NCBI GenBank assembly: GCA_007133115.1
Contig: SLNI01000257.1
Location: 1-7,708, forward strand
DNA: 7,708 nucleotides
Direction: 5' to 3'
From: Thioalkalivibrio sp.
GTDB lineage: Bacteria; Pseudomonadota; Gammaproteobacteria; Ectothiorhodospirales; Ectothiorhodospiraceae
The position numbers and the translations under genes are program-made. Positions 6,038 through 7,708 of this stretch are shown here, in pieces (position 1 is the stretch's first letter; every line of letters starts with the position of its first letter). The notes beneath the pieces are model-generated. The model was not told the DNA's origin. It did not search any database and was given only the letters and a program-made list of their open reading frames with translations.

Positions 6038-7708
6038 GCGGCGCAGGCGGAGGTAGATTTCCGGTAGCCGGCGCGGCAGCTCGTCGATCCGATCGACGAT
6101 GGTGTAGTGACCCGGCCCGAAGATCGCCGGGAGGTATTCCGCCCCACTGGGATCCAACGTGATGCAGAAGGGATGGATACCGGCATCCAGGGCTTCCTTC
6201 ATGGCCATGCGCGTGTCCTCGCGCAGGTAGCGGGCGTCACCGCCGTCGTCGTAGTCGGCGGGGCGACCGTCGGACAGGATCAGCAGCAGCCGGTGCTGGC
6301 TCGATACCCGCTGCATCGCCTGCGTCGAATGGCGGATCGCCGCTCCCATGCGCGAAGCCAGGCGTCCGGAGATGCCGGCGATCCGGGCACGCACGCCGTC
6401 ATCGAGAGGGTCGGCAAAATCCTTCAGCCAGTAATAGTGCACCTGGTCGCGTTGTTTCGACGCGAAGCCGGTAATCGCACAGGGATCCCCGATGCGGTCG
6501 ATCGCCTCCGCGAACAGCATCAGTCCCGAGCGTATCCGCTCGACGATCTTCCCCTCGCCCCCGGGATGCCGCGCCATGATCGAAGTCGACATGTCGGCCA
6601 GCAGCAGCACTGCCGTATCCCGATGCTGCACCGCGCGCCGGCGATAGATGAACGCCTTCGGTGACAACCCGGCGCGCTTGTCGGCGACGAACTCAGTGAC
6701 CGCCTCGGTATCGAGTTCGTCGCCGTCCAGCTGCCGGCGCAGCGGTGCGAGTCGCATCGGTCGCTGCATCTCGAGCCCGCGTGTCAGGCGCTTGAGCGTG
6801 TCCGCATGCCCGGCGAGGATCGCCTCGGCGCCGGCCGGATCCGCCTCGTCGAGGATCCGTTCGTTCAGGTTCACCCAGTCGCTGATCAGCCGCTGTTCGC
6901 GGTAGTCCCATTCCGGGTAGGCGATGCCGTCCTGCCGGGGCGTCCAGGCCACACCGCGCTTGGCCACCTGCGCCGGCTGGGGAATCCCGACACCGATACG
7001 CCCTCCCGATCCCGAAGTCCGTTCCGGCGGCAGCTGGATATCCGCGTCCGGATCCTTCTGGGCCCCTTCGGGCGCCTGCTCCGGCGTATTGTCTTCCTGC
7101 TTCTCGCGTTCGAAGCGGTGCTCGTCGTGGGCCTCCCCGGTATCCCGGAAATCGCCCAGATCCCCTTCCCGCAGGGGTTGCGGATACACCGGCCGCGCCG
7201 CGTTCAGGGATAGCCCGGGGAGATAGGCCGACACGCGCTCCTCGATCCCGATTTCCGGAAAACCGGGATCGGCGAAAAGCTGCTCCGCCGCCTCCCAGGC
7301 GTCCCCGACGGTCGCACCGGGCCGCAGCAGCGACCTCAGGCGAGGATCCAGGCGCGGTGGGGTCCCAGCCGCCGCGTCAGAGCCATCTTCGTCGGTGCCT
7401 TGCAGCGCACGATGCGCCGCCAGCGCCGCCCGGTAGTAGGTGCCCGCAGGCTCGTCCGGCACCGGATGGGCCTCGGCCAGGCCCAGCAGGCGTGTCAGGA
7501 AGCCGGGAATCCGCGCATCGAGCCGGGCGTTCACCCGCAGATCCTCGGCCAGGTCGAACAGCACCTGGAAGCGGAACATGTGTTCCGCGAAAGGCGCGAA
7601 CAGCGGCCGCCAGGTGATGCGATCCTGATCGTCCACCGGCGGGTGCGACATGCCGGCCCGGGCGAACAGGGCCTCGATATGCACGCGGGCATAGCTGTCG
7701 AAGGCGAG
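6035..7708 (-). CDS. cbbO: CbbO-like Rubisco-activation VWA protein (5' end cut by window edge)
   Basis: The last 557 codons of a CbbO/NorD-superfamily protein; the frame is open to the right edge. CbbO partners the AAA+ protein CbbQ to remodel inhibited Rubisco. Numbering from the in-frame GTG at 7684: DQDRITWRPLFAPFAEHMFR (19-38) and FDLAEDLRVNARLDARIPGF (43-62) belong to the N-terminal helical region; residues 170-230 form a charged, Pro/Gly-rich linker, probably disordered. YPEWDYREQRLISDW (256-270) precedes a C-terminal VWA domain with MIDAS motif DMSTS (D364, S366, S368), SRMGAAIRHS (444-453) and LILSDGRPADYDD (468-480), then GIHPFCITLD (502-511). The usual MIDAS Thr appears to be Ser (S444). 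The GTG at 7684 is probably internal because family-like sequence (LAFDSYAR) continues upstream and members are about 750-800 residues. NorD, of nitric oxide reductase operons, shares the VWA half and is the main alternative. Confidence 0.75.
   Translation of the reverse strand, partial: LAFDSYARVHIEALFARAGMSHPPVDDQDRITWRPLFAPFAEHMFRFQVLFDLAEDLRVNARLDARIPGFLTRLLGLAEAHPVPDEPAGTYYRAALAAHRALQGTDEDGSDAAAGTPPRLDPRLRSLLRPGATVGDAWEAAEQLFADPGFPEIGIEERVSAYLPGLSLNAARPVYPQPLREGDLGDFRDTGEAHDEHRFEREKQEDNTPEQAPEGAQKDPDADIQLPPERTSGSGGRIGVGIPQPAQVAKRGVAWTPRQDGIAYPEWDYREQRLISDWVNLNERILDEADPAGAEAILAGHADTLKRLTRGLEMQRPMRLAPLRRQLDGDELDTEAVTEFVADKRAGLSPKAFIYRRRAVQHRDTAVLLLADMSTSIMARHPGGEGKIVERIRSGLMLFAEAIDRIGDPCAITGFASKQRDQVHYYWLKDFADPLDDGVRARIAGISGRLASRMGAAIRHSTQAMQRVSSQHRLLLILSDGRPADYDDGGDARYLREDTRMAMKEALDAGIHPFCITLDPSGAEYLPAIFGPGHYTIVDRIDELPRRLPEIYLRLRR

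Noticed and set aside
5131..6186. Minus-strand open frame (351 codons) spanning the end of zigA and the end of the cbbO-like gene
   Set aside because: It overlaps two well-supported genes and its translation has no recognisable motif.
6035..7708. NorD rather than CbbO
   Set aside because: The visible N-terminal helical region and the charged linker look more like CbbO than NorD, but without the neighbouring genes this is only a preference.
1..7708. CRISPR arrays, insertion sequences, tRNA or rRNA genes
   Set aside because: No repeat-spacer array, transposase, terminal repeats, or RNA-gene-like stretch was seen on either strand.

Overview
The window is GC-rich bacterial DNA. It carries seven protein genes, two of them cut by the window edges, and almost every base between them belongs to short intergenic gaps. 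The gene content suggests a chemolithoautotrophic gammaproteobacterium, perhaps a sulfur oxidiser of the Thioalkalivibrio/Ectothiorhodospiraceae kind. The reasons are a CbbO-type Rubisco-activation protein, a YaiL/DUF2058 protein typical of Gammaproteobacteria, and a Zur / DUF1826 / ZigA zinc cluster. The taxonomic guess is inference; no rRNA or tRNA gene is present.

Left arm (1-2482, minus strand): an aldo/keto reductase gene is followed by, and overlaps by one base (TGATG), a MutS2-type ATPase gene that runs off the left edge. The two are probably one transcription unit starting near 2500. The reductase has Asp where the family's catalytic His is expected.

Middle (2667-5871, plus strand): a divergent yaiL-like gene is followed by a compact zinc-homeostasis locus. 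This holds a Fur-family repressor (probably Zur), a DUF1826 protein, and a COG0523 GTPase of the ZigA zinc-chaperone type. Between the repressor gene and DUF1826 lie two 19-bp inverted repeats of the form RATGCAA-N5-TTGCATC. They sit on the -35 and -10 elements of a recognisable promoter. The simplest reading is that Zur with bound zinc shuts off a DUF1826-zigA operon, and that zinc starvation opens it so the GTPase can deliver scarce zinc. The DUF1826 protein has no established biochemical function. It carries a His-x-Asp...His arrangement that could be a metal site, and it is the most interesting unknown here.

Right arm (6035-7708, minus strand): a CbbO-like von Willebrand factor A protein enters from the right edge and ends convergently with zigA. 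A perfect 8-bp stem-loop spans its stop codon. In autotrophs this gene usually follows Rubisco genes and the AAA+ partner cbbQ, so those genes would be expected just outside the window to the right.

The many long open frames on opposite strands are by-products of high GC and were left out.
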